Part shown: piece by piece, positions 9,007 to 18,284 of the stretch
How the letters are laid out: every line of letters begins with the position of its first letter
Numbering within the stretch: position 1 is the stretch's first letter
Assembly (NCBI RefSeq): GCF_000209165.1
Contig: NC_009044.1
Coordinates: forward strand, 930,001 to 994,000
Origin: Scheffersomyces stipitis CBS 6054
Lineage: Eukaryota; Ascomycota; Pichiomycetes; Serinales; Debaryomycetaceae
Reading direction: 5' to 3'
DNA: 64,000 bases
The notes under the pieces: model-generated
The model's input: the letters and a program-made list of their open reading frames with translations, nothing else
Told to the model about the DNA's origin: nothing
Database searches by the model: none
Made by a program: the position numbers and the translations under genes

Positions 9007-10353
9007 ATGGGGAAAATCGTACAACTTCTCACTCATCCCAACGAGTTGAAAGCTGTAGTACAGTTATTGTATTTCAGACAGCCATTGCATCCTGTAGATC
9101 CCAAAAAACAGGGAGACACCCTCAAAAGATGCTACTATTTGTTGAACCAGACGTCGCGGTCGTTTGCAGCAGTCATCAAAGAGTTGCATCCAGAAATCCG
9201 TGATGCCATCATGTTGTTCTACTTGGTTTTGCGTGCCTTGGATACTATTGAAGACGACATGACACTTGATCCCGGCTTCAAGGTTCCTTTGTTGCGTAGC
9301 TTCGACGATAAGTTGAACGAAATTGATTGGACGTTTAACGGGTCTGGACCCGACGAACAGGATCGAATCGTGTTGGTTGAGTTTGACCAGGTTTTGACCG
9401 AGTACCACAAGTTGAAGCCCGAGTACCAGGACATCATCAAGGACATAACCAAGAAGATGGGCAATGGAATGGCCGACTATATCTTGGATGACAACTTCAA
9501 TCTCAACGGTGTGGAAACTGTTGCTGACTACGACTTATACTGTCACTATGTAGCTGGACTTGTAGGCGAAGGTTTGACCAAGTTCATGGTGTTGGCCAAG
9601 TTCTCCGACGACTCACTTGTTGCAGATGGTTTTGTCAAGTCCAACTCGATGGGGTTGTTTTTGCAAAAGACCAATATCATCAGAGACTACCACGAAGACT
9701 TGGAAGACGGCAGATCCTTCTGGCCCAAGGAAGTCTGGTCCAAGTACACCGACGCATTGCCCTCTTTCCACAAGGACACTTCTTCCGAATCAGAGGCTCA
9801 GGGCTTGAGCTGTATAAGCGAGTTGGTGTTGAACTCTTTGGGTCATGTTAAGCATGTGTTGGAGTTCTTGTCGTTAGTGAAAGATCCTTCCTCATTTAAC
9901 TTCTGTGCCATTCCCCAGGTCATGGCTATAGCCACCTTGGCCACCGTCTATAACAACCCAAAGGTGTTGCATTCCAATGTAAAGATCAGAAAGGGCACCA
10001 CCTGTGAGTTGATCTTGCAAAGCAGAACTTTTCCCGGTGTAGTCAAGATTTTCAGAAAGTATGTTCAGATCATAAACCACAAGTCCAATGTCAAGGACCC
10101 CAACTACTTGAAGATTGGCATCAAATGTGGAGAGATTGAGCAGTACTGTGAAACCATGTATCCTGACGTCAATGCCTTGCCTGCTGGCGTATCTAAGCCT
10201 CAACATGCGATAAGCAAGATCATTGACGACAGAGCCAGAATCGACCAGAGCATGCAGAGAAGAATCGACCAAGAGAACTTCAATACCAATGTTGTATTGG
10301 GCACTGCTGCTGCTGGGGTAGTCTTGGTGGGTTATTTGTTGTTGTCATTGTAG
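9007..10353 (+). CDS. ERG9: Squalene synthase (448 aa)
   Basis: The enzyme joins two farnesyl diphosphates to squalene at the ER membrane, the first step committed to ergosterol. The start is the ATG at 9007 (MGKIVQLLTHPNE), which matches the family N-terminus; the frame upstream has no ATG. The first Asp-rich motif is LRALDTIEDDM (about 76-86). The second is in GLFLQKTNIIRDYHED. The polyprenyl synthetase fold runs to about residue 360. A C-terminal hydrophobic anchor (VVLGTAAAGVVLVGYLLLSL) fits tail insertion in the ER. The length matches the S. cerevisiae protein (444). I noticed no CTG codon, as expected for a well-expressed gene in a CTG-Ser yeast. Confidence 0.97.
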   Translation: MGKIVQLLTHPNELKAVVQLLYFRQPLHPVDPKKQGDTLKRCYYLLNQTSRSFAAVIKELHPEIRDAIMLFYLVLRALDTIEDDMTLDPGFKVPLLRSFDDKLNEIDWTFNGSGPDEQDRIVLVEFDQVLTEYHKLKPEYQDIIKDITKKMGNGMADYILDDNFNLNGVETVADYDLYCHYVAGLVGEGLTKFMVLAKFSDDSLVADGFVKSNSMGLFLQKTNIIRDYHEDLEDGRSFWPKEVWSKYTDALPSFHKDTSSESEAQGLSCISELVLNSLGHVKHVLEFLSLVKDPSSFNFCAIPQVMAIATLATVYNNPKVLHSNVKIRKGTTCELILQSRTFPGVVKIFRKYVQIINHKSNVKDPNYLKIGIKCGEIEQYCETMYPDVNALPAGVSKPQHAISKIIDDRARIDQSMQRRIDQENFNTNVVLGTAAAGVVLVGYLLLSL

Positions 10354-11249
10354 TATTTTCAGATAAAGCGAATATGTATAAAAAGCGAGAAAAGCGAGAG
10401 ACGTTTATAATATATGAATCTTTTCAGTATAACATTGAAAGGTTAGTCAAACATTTTAGCATATATACACGATGATTATGGAGAATGAATAGAACATTAT
10501 TAAAAGCATAGATGTGTAATCTTAATAGTGATAATTGATACCGAAAACTGGTATTGATATTGATAATGAATTTTCAGAGCCTCATAAATTTTTCGCAACC
10601 AGATCGGAGTTATATTTAGTTCGGCTAGATTAATTTATAGGTGAACGCCCACATAGTCCAGCCATGAGATCCATTCATTCGACACAAACATATTTGCAAT
10701 TAGATTATACGTATAGAATCACATCAGACCATACTCCAGTATAGAGAAAGTGCAACATGTTAGTCTCGTTGCATCTTTCTTGCCAGTGCCTGCCGAGGCA
10801 CTGTGCCCGTGGCTCGGCAAATATGGCAGTGCCTCGTTTTATCTCTTGACGGTACAGACTCCTCGTCTGGAAAAACTGTACTGGCTTGTAAGATAGTGAG
10901 CATATTTATGGCTCTTTCTTCAGACGGCGAGTAATACTTTTCATCATTCTCGTCTTTCCATTTCATTTTTGGAGTCTTTCGTAGTCCCTGTCCTCAGCTG
11001 AGTTTGAATTTGAAATTGAATTGCTAGACGAGCTGCACAAGTATCGTCAACTACCCCCGCAATTTGTCTTATCGAAAGTTGAACAGAATTGATAAATAGC
11101 TAGTTTGCACTCACAGAAACTTCGTTATCACGCCATTTGTTGATCTCAATAGCATTCATACTTCACTCGTTTGTCTACATCACCGTTTCATTGGTACTTT
11201 TGCTTGTGTTGCGTAAGTCTTTTGATACTCAACCACATCTAGTAACGTA
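10354..11249. other. Intergenic region with GC-rich inverted-repeat cluster
   Basis: The region combines the ERG9 3' UTR and the promoter of the MINDY gene. It is AT-rich except for a structured patch at 10784-10836. A 68-codon ATG frame (10760-10966, minus) runs across that patch and has no recognisable domain. GTAAGT at 11213 is not followed by a convincing branch site. Confidence 0.5.
10784..10836. repeat. Cluster of interleaved inverted repeats
   Basis: CAGTGCCT (10784-10791) pairs with AGGCACTG (10796-10803) across four bases. TGCCGAG (10791-10797) also pairs with CTCGGCA (10813-10819). A second CAGTGCCT is at 10827-10834, so AGGCACTG can pair with either copy. This suggests alternative hairpins or a multi-copy dimeric binding site. 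Confidence 0.6.
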
Positions 11250-12506
11250 ATGCCCAATTCCGCCGACTCTGCCCAGGTCAAGTTCCAGACGAAGATCGTC
11301 AACTGGTCACTAGACTACTCGTCCAATGATTCAGAAAGCAAGATCACCACGCCCATATTGCTTCAGGACGTAAATGGTCCCTGTCCGCTCATCGCTATGG
11401 TCAACTCGCTTCTTCTCAACTACGAAATCCAAATCCGTAACTTGTCTCTCCAGGGAAAATCAGCGACCGGCAATGCCAAACTTGAAGGTGTTGCTGACTT
11501 TAAGAAAGTGTTGAACACCTGCCACAAGAATTTTGGCTCGATAGAGCTTAACAAAGTACTCAGCCAAATAGGCGATCTTTTGCTAATTTATAAAGAAGAT
11601 AAGGCCTTGAATGTAGAAATTGATAAACTTCTCAATGCCTTGCCACTGCTTCATACGGGGCTTCTGGTCAACCCTAATTTGACTAATGGCGACTTTGCCA
11701 AAGAGGATTTGGCATCTGTGTTGTTTGACGTGTTTGAATTGAAGTTCAAGCACGGATGGGTCATTAACCAGATTGAAAACGAAAATGCCGATCTGTGGGG
11801 ACATGACAAGCCTACAGATGTGGTTGTTGACAATGACGAGTATCCTAAGGAAGATGAGTATTCACAATTAGTAGAATTGGTGTATAAGCTACAGACCTTT
11901 GACCAGATCCAAGATTTTTTGCTTACTGAAGAACTGGCTGAGTCAGGCCAGAACAACCTCCAGTTAGCCAACAACAAGGCATTGATAAACAAGTGGATCG
12001 ATTTAAACAGAACTCAGTTGACAAAAATAGGCTTGAACAGACTTAACTATGAGTTGAATGAGGAAGAGTTTATAATCTTTTTCCGTAACAACCATTTCAA
12101 TACTCTCTTCAAGAAGGCAGATCTGGAGTTCTACTTGCTCATTACTGATTCTTCATTCCAGGATAAGTCGAATCTCATTATCTGGCAATCGTTCAACTCT
12201 ATTAGTGGCAAGGACGACTTGTTTTTTGATGGAGACTTTCTTCCTATTCTTGATATCGACCAAGACTTGCCCCCAGGCGCATCTGGCATCGATGGAAGCG
12301 ACTACTTGCTTGTAAAACAGCTCCAGGAGGAGGAGGACGCCGCCATGGCGAAAGAGATGCAACAGAACTATAATAGAAAAGCAAAGGCAGCTAATGCTCC
12401 ACCAGTGAAACCTGAGAGCAAGAGTAAGCTGTTACAAAATCCAAATGAAGGTTCTTCGTCTGATAAGAAAGAAAAGAAGAAAAAACTCAATTGTGTCATT
12501 GCATGA
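11250..12506 (+). CDS. MINDY-family deubiquitinase with CAAX box (418 aa)
   Basis: The N-terminal part is the MINDY (DUF544) catalytic domain. Q39 and C45 lie in LLQDVNGPCPLIAMVNSLLL, and the catalytic His is H282 in FRNNHFNTLF. The family trims K48-linked polyubiquitin. An acidic, then lysine-rich tail ends in the tetrapeptide CVIA (415-418) after KKKKLN. This is a CAAX box whose last residue, Ala, favours farnesylation, and the lysines could help membrane binding. S. cerevisiae YPL191C (MIY1) and YGL082W are also CAAX proteins. The orthologue between these two is not decided, so no symbol is given. The start ATG is at 11250. Confidence 0.85.
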   Translation: MPNSADSAQVKFQTKIVNWSLDYSSNDSESKITTPILLQDVNGPCPLIAMVNSLLLNYEIQIRNLSLQGKSATGNAKLEGVADFKKVLNTCHKNFGSIELNKVLSQIGDLLLIYKEDKALNVEIDKLLNALPLLHTGLLVNPNLTNGDFAKEDLASVLFDVFELKFKHGWVINQIENENADLWGHDKPTDVVVDNDEYPKEDEYSQLVELVYKLQTFDQIQDFLLTEELAESGQNNLQLANNKALINKWIDLNRTQLTKIGLNRLNYELNEEEFIIFFRNNHFNTLFKKADLEFYLLITDSSFQDKSNLIIWQSFNSISGKDDLFFDGDFLPILDIDQDLPPGASGIDGSDYLLVKQLQEEEDAAMAKEMQQNYNRKAKAANAPPVKPESKSKLLQNPNEGSSSDKKEKKKKLNCVIA

Positions 12507-12753
12507 TACAAAGACTTTAATTGTATAGTTGAATAGTATCAATTTAATTCAATTCAATGCTGTCAATGTCGCTAGTACACCAAAGCCATTGACAATACTT
12601 TTTGCACCTACTATTAAGAAGATAGCTCAAAACTCAATATAACAAAAACTTTTAGACTATATATCTACTGTCATAATCAACAATACATAGCCCTTTATTT
12701 TTTGATAAGTAATTCTGTTATTGTATATCCTTTCTACAGACTCTATAATACAT

Positions 12754-14124
12754 TTAGTCGGCCTCATCTGTTTTTGAAGCCTCGTTAAATTCTTCACCAA
12801 CATCGCGAACATCCTCAGCTCGAGCATCGTCAGCTTGAGCATCGTCCTCTTCGTCCTCTTCCTCTTCTTCACCTTCGTATTCCATCGGATCAAACTCAGA
12901 TCTAATAGCATCCATCTTTTTAATTTCGTTGGTGCTTGGTTCACGTAACTTGAAGTTGATAACGTCTACAGTACTGTCCTTGAGGAAACGGTTGATTTCC
13001 GAGTTTGTAGAGGAACGATGCTTTTTCAAGTCGATACGTCCCGAAACCGGGTAATAATATGCTACCTTCCTCTTCTTCGATCCGACTTCTTCTGGAATAA
13101 ATTTGATTGATAACTCTTCGTAGGGCTTAGTGAATCTGTTGAAGTTCATATCATAATTCTTTAAATGCTTGAACTTGTACAGTTCCTGGCCCTCGACGTC
13201 TTCGTCTAGCATGTTGACAATGGGACGTTCCCTTTCTGTGGAGTTCAAGCGGCTGTTTAATTCCACAGCCTTGTTGGCGTCACGAACTTCGTAAAACGAT
13301 ATCCATTCTCCATCATCAGATGTGATTGGCTTCAATATAGCTGTCTCCAAGGCATTCTTCTCCAAAACCTCGTTGTAGTTTTTGTCTTTTCTCTTGTTGG
13401 CTTGTAATTCTCTGCTGATAGAAGCTGAGCCCAAAAATTTGACAGCAATATACTTTGTGTCCATTGCAGAAGTGTCCGGCAATAACGGCCAGGCAGCCAC
13501 AGCCTTCAAATGCTTCTTCTTGGGGTGCTTCAAGCGTGCGAAATTAGTCAACGACTCCTGGGCATTATCAAAGGTGTCTTCCACAGCACGTAACTGAGCC
13601 TCAGGATCATGAGTCTCGGCTGTATTCTTCTTCTTCTTTTTCGAATCTTCAAGTTCATCATTAACTTTAGCTACATGCATATCGGCGATATACTCAGTTC
13701 TTCTCAAAAACGAAACACCAGGCTCCGACTTGGAAATTTTGCCGATACCAGCATCTCTTAACAAAGCCCGATCCAGAGGGTGCAACGTCACCAACCCGCT
13801 CTTGTTGCTATTACTATTACCACTGTCTTTTGTTACAAAGTTGTTGATAACCGTTTCGTCCCCATTATCCAAAAAGCCACGATTATTGATCAAGTTCAAG
13901 TTCATACCTAACTCCTCGTCGATGTTCTCCATCAAACGAGTGAAGTTTTCCTTTCTAAAGACTGACGAAATAAGGTATTCGGCTTCCTTCTGTGACGAAA
14001 CCTGTTCTGTAGTGTTATATTGTATGAATTTAGGATTCAATGGTGGTGGAGGCAAGTTGTTCGTATAACGCACTTTGGCAATGTAATCCTGCCTTATAGG
14101 CTTGGATGATGGTTTCTGCGACAT
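12754..14124 (-). CDS. PAF1: Paf1 complex subunit Paf1 (456 aa)
   Basis: The start is the ATG at 14124 (MSQKPSSKPIRQDYIAKVRY); the longer frame has no earlier ATG. The N-terminal FIxKxRYxNNLPPPPLNPKF-like signature is characteristic of Paf1. The rest is a charged region with YKFKHLKNYDMNF near residue 315 and an extremely acidic C-terminus (EEEEEDEEDD). The length compares with 445 residues in S. cerevisiae. The protein scaffolds the Paf1/RNA polymerase II elongation complex and is needed for H2B ubiquitylation and H3K4/K79 methylation. It converges on the MINDY gene with about 250 bp between the stops. Confidence 0.93.
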   Translation of the reverse strand: MSQKPSSKPIRQDYIAKVRYTNNLPPPPLNPKFIQYNTTEQVSSQKEAEYLISSVFRKENFTRLMENIDEELGMNLNLINNRGFLDNGDETVINNFVTKDSGNSNSNKSGLVTLHPLDRALLRDAGIGKISKSEPGVSFLRRTEYIADMHVAKVNDELEDSKKKKKNTAETHDPEAQLRAVEDTFDNAQESLTNFARLKHPKKKHLKAVAAWPLLPDTSAMDTKYIAVKFLGSASISRELQANKRKDKNYNEVLEKNALETAILKPITSDDGEWISFYEVRDANKAVELNSRLNSTERERPIVNMLDEDVEGQELYKFKHLKNYDMNFNRFTKPYEELSIKFIPEEVGSKKRKVAYYYPVSGRIDLKKHRSSTNSEINRFLKDSTVDVINFKLREPSTNEIKKMDAIRSEFDPMEYEGEEEEEDEEDDAQADDARAEDVRDVGEEFNEASKTDEAD

Positions 14125-14346
14125 TCTATACTGAATATGATACTCTAGCTGTAAAAGAGTTTCCAGTTGTGAAAGCACTGTTCTTCGATTAACAACTTCA
14201 ATGTCTCTGGAAACTGAAAAAAAGTCGTGCGCGCGATTATTCAAATTTCAATGCATGGATTTCCCGCTTTTTCTGTACTGCTCCTACTGAAATGGCTGCG
14301 AAAAAAAGTAGATATATGTAAAAAAATGTGAACTCTTAGATATATA

Positions 14347-14952
14347 TTAACTGAATTTAGTGATAGTAGTGACAAAGTCGTGACCCTGTGTCTTGGCTAT
14401 GTCCTTTTCTAATTCACTCACGCTACGAGAACCGTCCGCGTCGGCAAACGTTCCAGCTCCCCAAGCAGAACCACCACGAATCTCAGCAAAGCTGTTGAGC
14501 CCTGGATGACCGTACCCAAATGGAACAAAGACAATACCATGGTGAGTCAATGTCGACAATGAATTGATCACAGTTTCTTCTTGTCCACCACCAGGAGTTG
14601 CTGTAGCCACAAACACTCCAGCAAATTTACCTCTGAGAGCTCCAGCAGCCCAAATTCCACCAGTGGCATCCCAGAACGATTTCCACTGGACTGGGAACGT
14701 TCCGAATCTGGTGGGGATACCAAACAAATAAGCGTCGTATTCTTTCAAAGTTTCGATTGTAGCTATTGGCACTTCTCTCGCGGGAGGAGCGTTAAGCTTC
14801 AAAAGAACCTCGGGTGCTAACGTCTCCGGTACCTGGAATAAATCTGCCTGGGCTCCGGCAGATTCAACTCCAACCTTAATGGAGTCCGCAAGAGTAGAGA
14901 TGTGGTGGTACAATGAATAGTAGATGATTGCAACCTTTGGAGTCTTAGCCAT
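14347..14952 (-). CDS. Flavodoxin-like NAD(P)H:quinone reductase, copy 1 (201 aa)
   Basis: This is a flavodoxin-like protein of the WrbA/Pst2/Ycp4 family. The FMN phosphate-binding loop region is [17 protein letters not shown] at the N-terminus, followed by [19 protein letters not shown] and the glycine-rich [11 protein letters not shown] loop. These proteins reduce quinones by two electrons and protect membranes from oxidation; in Candida they sit at the plasma membrane. Full length, with its start at 14952. A TATA-like ATATAAAAGG (15021-15030) and a TTACTAA box (15121-15127) lie upstream. It is a tandem duplicate of the gene at 15740-16348. PST1, PST2, PST3 and YCP4 cannot be told apart here. 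Confidence 0.92.
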   Translation of the reverse strand: MAKTPKVAIIYYSLYHHISTLADSIKVGVESAGAQADLFQVPETLAPEVLLKLNAPPAREVPIATIETLKEYDAYLFGIPTRFGTFPVQWKSFWDATGGIWAAGALRGKFAGVFVATATPGGGQEETVINSLSTLTHHGIVFVPFGYGHPGLNSFAEIRGGSAWGAGTFADADGSRSVSELEKDIAKTQGHDFVTTITKFS

Positions 14953-15739
14953 TGTTTGAATTGTTAATTTCCTGTGATTTTGTAGCCGAAAATTCTGGTT
15001 AAAGAATGCAATTGTGCTTCCCTTTTATATCTTCGCTCAGGACTTAGGTTCTGGTGAATCTCTTTGTTCCTACATTAATGAAATTCAAGTCTTGGAAATT
15101 CTACTGACTGAACATAGAAATTACTAAAAGAGATACTTGCAACTTAAAGTTGAGGGTATAACGGAGTTTATTCCTTTACGCCTTTCGTATGTTTCCAGGC
15201 ATTTCGATTTCATGATCTTGTACGGCATTTTACGGTAACAAAGATCGTCGAAGACTCAGAACTTAGAACACCGTTCCACCAACCAGGCCGCATCTCGACT
15301 AACTAAATGATAGATTGTAAAAAATAAGCAATTGAACTTGTTGTTTGCATGCGTTCCAATCCTTGGTGACTCACCGCAGAGGACTATGGAGAATCACACT
15401 TACGTCAATGATGATTCACCTCCGATAAACCATACAAGGGAAAAAACGGAACATGCTGCATTCCGATTAAGTGACCAGATTTTTAACTTCATTTTCTATC
15501 AGATCAAACCCCGACATTACTGGAGAGATTTGCAATCACTGGCTGAGCCACTTTAAAACTACGAATTGAGTTAACATCCGATAAACGCGTAGAAGCTCCT
15601 AATTCCAAATTACAAAATCGTGAAGTGTGTTCAGTAGTATAATTTACGTCTATACATATATATATATATTTAAAAATTATATAGATATAACGCTTAACTT
15701 GTTGCACTTTTTACTATCCTGAAAAAGCACGAATCTTGC
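14953..15739. other. Promoter of flavodoxin-like copy 1
   Basis: The region contains the TATA-like element and TTACTAA box of copy 1, an ACGCGT at 15585-15590, and an AT dinucleotide run near 15655-15670 close to the 3' end of copy 2. I see no gene. The 74-codon plus-strand frame here has no support. Confidence 0.55.
15121..15127. promoter_or_regulatory. Yap1/Cap1-type element upstream of flavodoxin-like copy 1
   Basis: TTACTAA (TTAGTAA on the gene strand) lies 169 bp upstream of the start. It is the canonical AP-1-like site for Yap1 and Candida Cap1, which induce such reductases under oxidative stress. The second paralogue has the same heptamer at a similar distance. Confidence 0.5.
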
Positions 15740-16348
15740 CTATTCCTTAAACTTGGTGATGGTCTTGAAGAAATCGTGTCCCTGAGTCTTTGCGATTTCT
15801 TTTTCAAGTTCTGTTACTTCTCTTGAACCATCAGCCTTAGCAAAAGTACCGGCCCCCCATGGAGAACCACCATGAATTTCGTCGAAACTGGTGATACCAG
15901 GATGGCCATAGCCTAATGGAACATAGACAATTCCGTGGTGGGTCAATGTTGATAAAGAACTGATTACAGTAGTTTCTTGACCTCCACCTGGAGAACCGGT
16001 AGAGACAAATACTCCAGCATACTTCCCTCTAAGAGCTCCAGTTACCCAGAGACTACCCGTTCCATCCCAGAAGGACTTCCATTGTGCAGGGAAGTTACCA
16101 TACCTGGTAGGAATACCGAACAAGAAGGCATCGTACTCTTTCAAGGTTTCATTGGTAGCAATTGGCACATCTGGTCTTGGTGGAGCCTTGAGGAGTTTGA
16201 GAATGTTGTCAGGCAAGGTTTCCGGAACCTGGAAGATATCAGCAGCTCCTCCCGCAGATTCAATTCCTGCTTTGGCAGAGTTAGCGAGAGTCGCAATATG
16301 GTGGTACAACGAATAGTAGATAATGGCTGTTCTTGGTGCGGGAACCAT
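15740..16348 (-). CDS. Flavodoxin-like NAD(P)H:quinone reductase, copy 2 (202 aa)
   Basis: This is a close paralogue of the 14347-14952 gene, in the same orientation, with 787 bp between. The start is the ATG at 16348 ([17 protein letters not shown]); the longer frame has no ATG upstream. The same flavodoxin-like landmarks are present: [36 protein letters not shown] and STGSPGGGQETT. The C-terminal KTQGHDFFKTITKF matches copy 1. It is predicted to be an FMN-dependent quinone reductase acting in antioxidant defence. A TATATAAG-like element lies about 110 bp upstream and TTACTAA at 16545-16551. Confidence 0.92.
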   Translation of the reverse strand: MVPAPRTAIIYYSLYHHIATLANSAKAGIESAGGAADIFQVPETLPDNILKLLKAPPRPDVPIATNETLKEYDAFLFGIPTRYGNFPAQWKSFWDGTGSLWVTGALRGKYAGVFVSTGSPGGGQETTVISSLSTLTHHGIVYVPLGYGHPGITSFDEIHGGSPWGAGTFAKADGSREVTELEKEIAKTQGHDFFKTITKFKE

Positions 16349-16544
16349 GGCTGAAAGTATAGTAAGGTTCAATTGAGTGCCGAAGACAGAACACAAGTCA
16401 ATTGAACGCAACCGAAAGAAATATACCGGTTTGCTCTGTGAACCGGGAATTTATCCCTTATATACTGTCGTTTCGGAGAACAGTCAATTCTTCCTAACCC
16501 CATACCTTATGGTGCTGCACATGGAGAGATGCCCCAGAGTAATA

Positions 16545-16551
16545 TTACTAA
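16545..16551. promoter_or_regulatory. Yap1/Cap1-type element upstream of flavodoxin-like copy 2
   Basis: TTACTAA lies 197 bp upstream of the ATG at 16348. Conservation of the same heptamer at nearly the same distance in the tandem paralogue suggests shared AP-1-like stress control. Confidence 0.5.
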
Positions 16552-17570
16552 CCCATTACAACTATTCATTGTATGAATTAGACATCAGAAATGAACATGT
16601 GAGACGGAGTTCCATGGTGTGATTATCAATCCTGGTTTCCCTTTATTACTATTGATTATATAAGTCTTCTAATGGGCACAATTGAGATTCCAATCTGTGG
16701 CTGTGGCCTATCCCTTAAACGAAGGAATCTGCAGAGTTTCATACCATTCCGTTACCTTTATTCGATCACACAAGACATAACCTAATCGTCAGACAAGTTT
16801 TGTGAGGCAGCTGTGTAATAATAGAATTATGCTTGGTTAGCTTTTCATTATTCTGGTTTTGCCTATTCGCTTTGCCGACTCAAAGGTAGTAAGGAACAAT
16901 TTGAATCGACTCACTCCTGTGTCAGAGTATTTTCCACAATTACGCAACTACCAGCCATTAGCCTAACTTTGCAATAAATTGTCCTATTAATCGTAAATGT
17001 AACATGTATAATTTACTCATCAACCTTTTAGGTTTTGCAGACACTGTAATTGTATTTTCTAACTGGGAACATTAAGTTAAAAATAATACTTTGAACTCCA
17101 AGAATAGGATTACCCCAGGAACACCAGCGGTTAATTCTAAATTGCACCCAGTATAAGCACCAGCGTGTTTTCCAAACGAATTAACTCCACCGGATCAGAG
17201 TGGGGACGTATTATCGGACCGGATGCATTTGCTCCAAAAGGGCTGCAGGAACGAATCAGATAATAAAGTTAAAGTTGTTGACATTTATAAATGAAAAGCA
17301 AACAGAAAGAAACATGCAGAATGACAAACGGATTGACACCACTCAATGTGAAGGTGTAAACGAAAGACACATTCTACTTGAGTGTGATAGTGGCTCTTAA
17401 CTACCAACGTTCGTTTGCTTGCTTCCATTGCTCAGTACAGGACTAACCGACTCGCCAACCTGTTGTCTTCGGAAACTGGAGAAAATCATGAGTTCCGAAG
17501 TCGCTGTGTGGTTGTATGCTGCATTGTAGAAGCACACAGAAGCCTCAATTCTGCAGGAGGAAATACCAGA

Positions 17571-17616
17571 GACCATTTAAGTGTAAAGTCCATTTAAGTA
17601 GGGACCATTTAAGTGT
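17571..17616. repeat. Three close copies of CCATTTAAGT
   Basis: GACCATTTAAGTGT occurs at 17571-17584 and 17603-17616, with a variant GTCCATTTAAGTAG at 17588-17601. This may be a multimerised factor site for the permease about 670 bp downstream, or a small decayed tandem repeat. Confidence 0.6.
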
Positions 17617-18284
17617 GAATCTCGAACACAATGATCCTACCTTGCAGTCCCACTCAATGAAACGTCTTGAATGCTACAGCCAGGTTACGATACGTCAGGG
17701 TATAAGGTTATTTTGCAATTTGTCCTACTTCAAGTTCACAATTCTTTAGAAAATAACCATTGTTGGGGAAATTAAGTTTGTCGCAAATCACTTCAAAAAA
17801 TTAAACTCTTAATTTACAAAAAAAAAAAGCCAATGCCTCTGCCTCCATCACAGTCTCATTATTTGGTTTAGCCGTTGATCTTTCCGGATTCGCTTTTCAA
17901 CACTATTTGTAATCCTGGTATTTCTTCATTTAGATTCCAGTGATAGCAGATAACGCTAAAACATTGTCCGCTGCAACTCTTCATCACCCCAAGACTTCCC
18001 GCCCCTTAAGCCGTTCATTTTTTCTTCACTAAATGAAATTTCACTTAGGCACTGTCTAACTACTATTTAGTATCACCTGAACACCGAGATTTCTCGGAAA
18101 GGCAGCAAATAATTTCTGCTAAAGTATCTCCTTTTCTTTCAGATTTGATAGTGTGTGTTCTTTCGTCGTTTCCGCCATCCTTCTATACGTTTCTCATTGA
18201 TAGACCATTGTCTCTTGGGTCTTACGTACTTATTTAGGTGCAGAACCAGAATTTTGTCTTCCTATAGCTGTTAAATACTTCAGA

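Larger units (their letters stand above)
16349..18284. other. Long divergent intergenic region (1.9 kb)
   Basis: The left end is the promoter of flavodoxin-like copy 2 (TATA and TTACTAA). The right end is the promoter of the DAL5-family permease. Between them lie three CCATTTAAGT copies at 17571-17616, a run of eleven or more A at about 17818, and only short frames without domains. I see no tRNA, LTR or convincing spliced gene. A TACTAAC match at 16546 coincides with the TTACTAA box and has no partner splice site. Confidence 0.5.

Noticed and set aside
13382..14068. Plus-strand ORFs of 71 and 112 codons inside PAF1
   Set aside because: They lie antisense to a well-supported conserved gene and have no domain.
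16540..16585. TACTAAC branch-point match suggesting an intron
   Set aside because: No GTATGT-type donor or coding exons fit on either side. The match overlaps the TTACTAA stress element, which explains it better.
17761..17830. TGTTGGGG start and poly-A run taken as an LTR or retro-element end
   Set aside because: No matching CCCCAACA end, target duplication or reverse-transcriptase frame was found nearby.
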